The translations under genes and the position numbers were made by a program. This document shows positions 31,402 through 32,958 of a stretch of 32,958 nucleotides of DNA, one piece after another. The stretch's first letter is position 1. Every line of letters starts with the position of its first letter. This DNA comes from Verrucomicrobiota bacterium (lineage in GTDB: Bacteria > Verrucomicrobiota > Verrucomicrobiia > JABWAM01 > JAHFSZ01), in assembly GCA_023265515.1 (NCBI GenBank), contig JAHFSZ010000006.1:7549-40506 (forward strand). The letters run 5' to 3'. The notes under the pieces are model-generated. The model worked only from the letters and a program-made list of their open reading frames with translations. It was not told where the DNA came from and searched no databases.

Positions 31402-31874
31402 CCTCGCTGAAACTTTCTTTTGGTTCTTGTTCGATGGTCGTCCAACCAGTCTGAAAAATCCTCTTCCGCGCGGATGATCATTTCAAAAAAACTGTCAGGG
31501 GAAATGGACGATGCGCCAAGCGCGCTGACGGTATTCTCGATCGCATGGTCGGCAGTCACGACCAGGTAGCGTGAAGGCGAGGTCGCTCGTCCGACACGCT
31601 GTTCGATCAACATGTCCGCGCTCTGGCCTTCGGCCGAAAAGACGACCTCGATCTTCCTCTCGGTCGCCGTTTTCCGACGGATCCCTTGGTCCGCTTGTCT
31701 CGCCTTGCCGCTGCGCCCATCGAAGAACACCGTCATCGTCTCACCAGCATGGTCCTGATACTGCTGGAGCCGGTGGACCAGCAAGTCGCGGGCGAGGGCG
31801 AGCCGCCTGGCAAGGGCCTTGCGCAGTTCAGGCCGGGCATGAATGACGCTGTAGCCGTCGACGAGGTAATGCAT
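31398..31874 (-). CDS. NYN-domain (YacP/Rae1-like) ribonuclease
   Basis: 158 aa with the PIN-like NYN fold: 'YLVDGYSVIHA' at 3-13 (first acidic residue), 'MTVFFDGRSG', 'IEVVFSAEGQSADMLIEQ' (second acidic cluster) and 'YLVVTADHAIENTV' (third acidic residue). These match the YacP family, whose B. subtilis member Rae1 cleaves mRNA on ribosomes. The length agrees with the family. The start ATG 31874 has TTGCCC-N16-TATCGT upstream, a weak promoter pair that would give an almost leaderless mRNA. It is divergent from the DUF6580-like gene. Confidence 0.85.
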   Translation of the reverse strand: MHYLVDGYSVIHARPELRKALARRLALARDLLVHRLQQYQDHAGETMTVFFDGRSGKARQADQGIRRKTATERKIEVVFSAEGQSADMLIEQRVGRATSPSRYLVVTADHAIENTVSALGASSISPDSFFEMIIRAEEDFSDWLDDHRTRTKRKFQRG

Positions 31875-31916
31875 CCGTAAACGATATCATTTTCCGGGGC
31901 TGGGGCAAAATTAAAG

Positions 31917-32540
31917 ATGGCCTGCCATCCCAAGATTCCTATTGATTTTTGGGTGCTGAAACCTACGATGGCCTTCATGTTTCTGACCGTGCTGTTGATT
32001 CTTGCCGCCGCACTCTACCGGTTCCTTCCGCATCCGGGGAATTTCGCGCCGCTTTCCGCCATCGCAATCTGCGGGGGGATGTATTTGAGCCGACGCATGT
32101 CGTTGATCGTTGTCCTGGGCATGGTGCTGGCCACCGATCTTTCGGAAAACTTTCTCAAGTATCATGGCGCCTACGGCGTCATGCCGCTCGAGGCGGTCGG
32201 GCATTACGCGGGATTTCTGGCAGCGATCTGCCTGGGGTGGTGGATCCGTCCGCGCAAGAATGTCTGGACGGTGACGGGGGGAACGATCACCGCTTCGTTC
32301 CTGTTTTATCTGACCACCAACTTTGTTTGCTGGCTCGACAATCCTGCCTATGCAAAAACACTGCCGGGACTCGTCCAATGCTACACGGTTGGCCTTCCCG
32401 GCTGGCCGAGCACGGTCGAATTTTTTATCAAGACATTGGCCAGCGATCTTCTCTTTGTTGGCTTGTTCGTGACAGCCAGTGAGTTGGCAGTTCGCGGCCT
32501 CCCGCGGACGCGCTTCGAGTGGCTTCTCGCCAAGGTCTGA
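31917..32540 (+). CDS. DUF6580-like integral membrane protein
   Basis: 207 aa from ATG 31917; ATG 31968 (190 aa, 'MAFMFLTVLLILAAAL') is an equally good or better start because it begins directly at the first helix. Five to six helices are visible. The start 'ALYRFLPHPGNFAPLSAIAICGGMYL' and the later 'TNFVCWLDNPAYAKTLPGLVQCYTVGLPG' are typical of the DUF6580 family, which is widespread and of unknown function, with a fold reminiscent of small transporter substrate-specificity (ECF S-like) units. It is divergent from the NYN gene and precedes rpoZ by 173 nt. Confidence 0.78.
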   Translation: MACHPKIPIDFWVLKPTMAFMFLTVLLILAAALYRFLPHPGNFAPLSAIAICGGMYLSRRMSLIVVLGMVLATDLSENFLKYHGAYGVMPLEAVGHYAGFLAAICLGWWIRPRKNVWTVTGGTITASFLFYLTTNFVCWLDNPAYAKTLPGLVQCYTVGLPGWPSTVEFFIKTLASDLLFVGLFVTASELAVRGLPRTRFEWLLAKV

Positions 32541-32666
32541 GGATTCACTCAAAAGCCCTCATTTTGACGACTCAGCCGACTGTCAATTTCAGCCTGTTTG
32601 AAAGGGATTTGCTCGAAGGAGCGACCCGATAGCTGTGGCAGGAATGGGTGGGCCTGAAGATTAGGG

Positions 32667-32695
32667 TTGCCAGCCCGGCGGCGTTTCCTTACAAG
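32667..32695 (+). promoter_or_regulatory. Candidate sigma-70 promoter for rpoZ
   Basis: TTGCCA (32667-32672), 17-nt spacer, TACAAG (32690-32695): 5/6 and 4/6 matches, 18 nt before ATG 32714. The same TACAAG hexamer occurs in the kinase promoter candidate. Confidence 0.4.
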
Positions 32696-32713
32696 ATCAC
32701 GCTCTATTTCAAT

Positions 32714-32958
32714 ATGAAAAATGATTTTCTGGCAGGCGCCTTGAAGAATATTCAGAACCCGAATCTGCTTGTGAACGTGGTTTCTCGCCGCGTCCGCCAG
32801 CTTGGGCAGGGGCACCGTCCGCTCGTCGAACTGGAGCTTGGGATGACTTACATGGATACGGCCCTCAAGGAAATCGCTCTTGGCAAGTTGCAGTTCGAGC
32901 TCGAGCCGGTTCCCGAAACGCCTGTCCGTCCCAAGAAGAAGAGTTCCCGCCGCGCCCG
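32714..32958 (+). CDS. rpoZ: DNA-directed RNA polymerase omega subunit, 3'-truncated
   Basis: Absent from the ORF track because it runs off the window end without a stop. ATG 32714 opens 'MKNDFLAGALKNIQNP'; then 'LLVNVVSRRVRQLGQGHRPLVE' matches the omega core (the SxRxxQL segment that clamps beta-prime), followed by 'DTALKEIALGKL', the conserved 'iAlkEIa.gKl' helix. A Lys/Pro/Arg-rich tail (PVRPKKKSSRRA) is under way at the edge, so only a short C-terminus is missing. Omega assists beta-prime folding and ppGpp response. A candidate promoter sits 18 nt upstream. Confidence 0.85.
   Translation, partial: MKNDFLAGALKNIQNPNLLVNVVSRRVRQLGQGHRPLVELELGMTYMDTALKEIALGKLQFELEPVPETPVRPKKKSSRRA

Noticed and set aside
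32549-32815. 88-aa minus-strand ORF
   Set aside because: Opposite strand of rpoZ and its promoter; the rpoZ frame shows omega motifs.

Overview
The window is a GC-rich, densely coded bacterial chromosome segment. No stretch over 300 bases lacks a gene; the longest gaps are 137 nt (after asd), 167 nt (after mutL) and 173 nt (before rpoZ). I see no tRNA, rRNA, CRISPR, transposase or phage gene. The gene content fits a free-living Gram-negative bacterium of the PVC group, most likely Verrucomicrobiota: futalosine-route menaquinone genes (mqnX, mqnD), a very large exported TPR protein beside a two-vWA membrane protein, an STN-like exported protein, a GYF_2-domain membrane protein, a TMTC-like GT-C membrane protein and a PVC-looking omega subunit. 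That placement is inference from families, not a search result.

Layout. 1-1059 is the 3' part of a saccharopine-dehydrogenase-like gene, converging on a minus-strand biotin block (SDR-bioF-bioA-bioD, 5047 down to 1070). At the head of this block is a perfect 8+8 bp palindrome, TTGTTAAC-N16-GTTAACAA, the form expected of a BirA operator. Upstream on the same strand lie an STN-like exported protein and mqnX. Divergent from mqnX is a plus-strand trio: a His-rich four-helix membrane protein, an unannotated 32-aa ORF and a membrane-anchored protein. mqnD follows on the minus strand. From 9293 to 15517 a plus-strand run encodes a cyclic-nucleotide-type/histidine-kinase fusion, a small HEAT-like membrane protein, a GT-C membrane protein, a ChbG/HpnK-type deacetylase and MutL. 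Next come a Tat-type metallophosphoesterase, SerS, a GYF_2 membrane protein, and a tight tilS-vWA-TPR run whose last gene is 2104 codons. Asd, a small membrane protein, a minus-strand MreC-like coiled-coil/lipoprotein pair with a near-consensus promoter, a NYN-domain nuclease, a DUF6580-like membrane protein and the start of rpoZ (cut by the window end) close the window.

How the genes fit together. The bio genes cover the three middle-to-late steps of biotin synthesis (KAPA synthase, DAPA aminotransferase, dethiobiotin synthetase) but not bioB or pimeloyl supply; the SDR behind the BirA-like site is a candidate for the missing acyl-chain chemistry. mqnX and mqnD are two non-consecutive futalosine-pathway steps separated by three genes of unknown function. 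tilS, vWA and TPR form one translational unit, probably joining an essential tRNA-modification gene to a cell-envelope complex.

Most unusual at DNA level: four short tandem arrays, each about four copies of a 7- or 8-bp unit and 28-32 bp long, with different unit sequences. One lies in the mqnX promoter gap, one inside the GT-C gene, and two side by side in the MutL linker. They look like the STRR class of heptamer repeats and appear to insert without breaking reading frames. The best candidates for undescribed biology are these repeats, the BirA-linked SDR and the membrane cassette between mqnX and mqnD.
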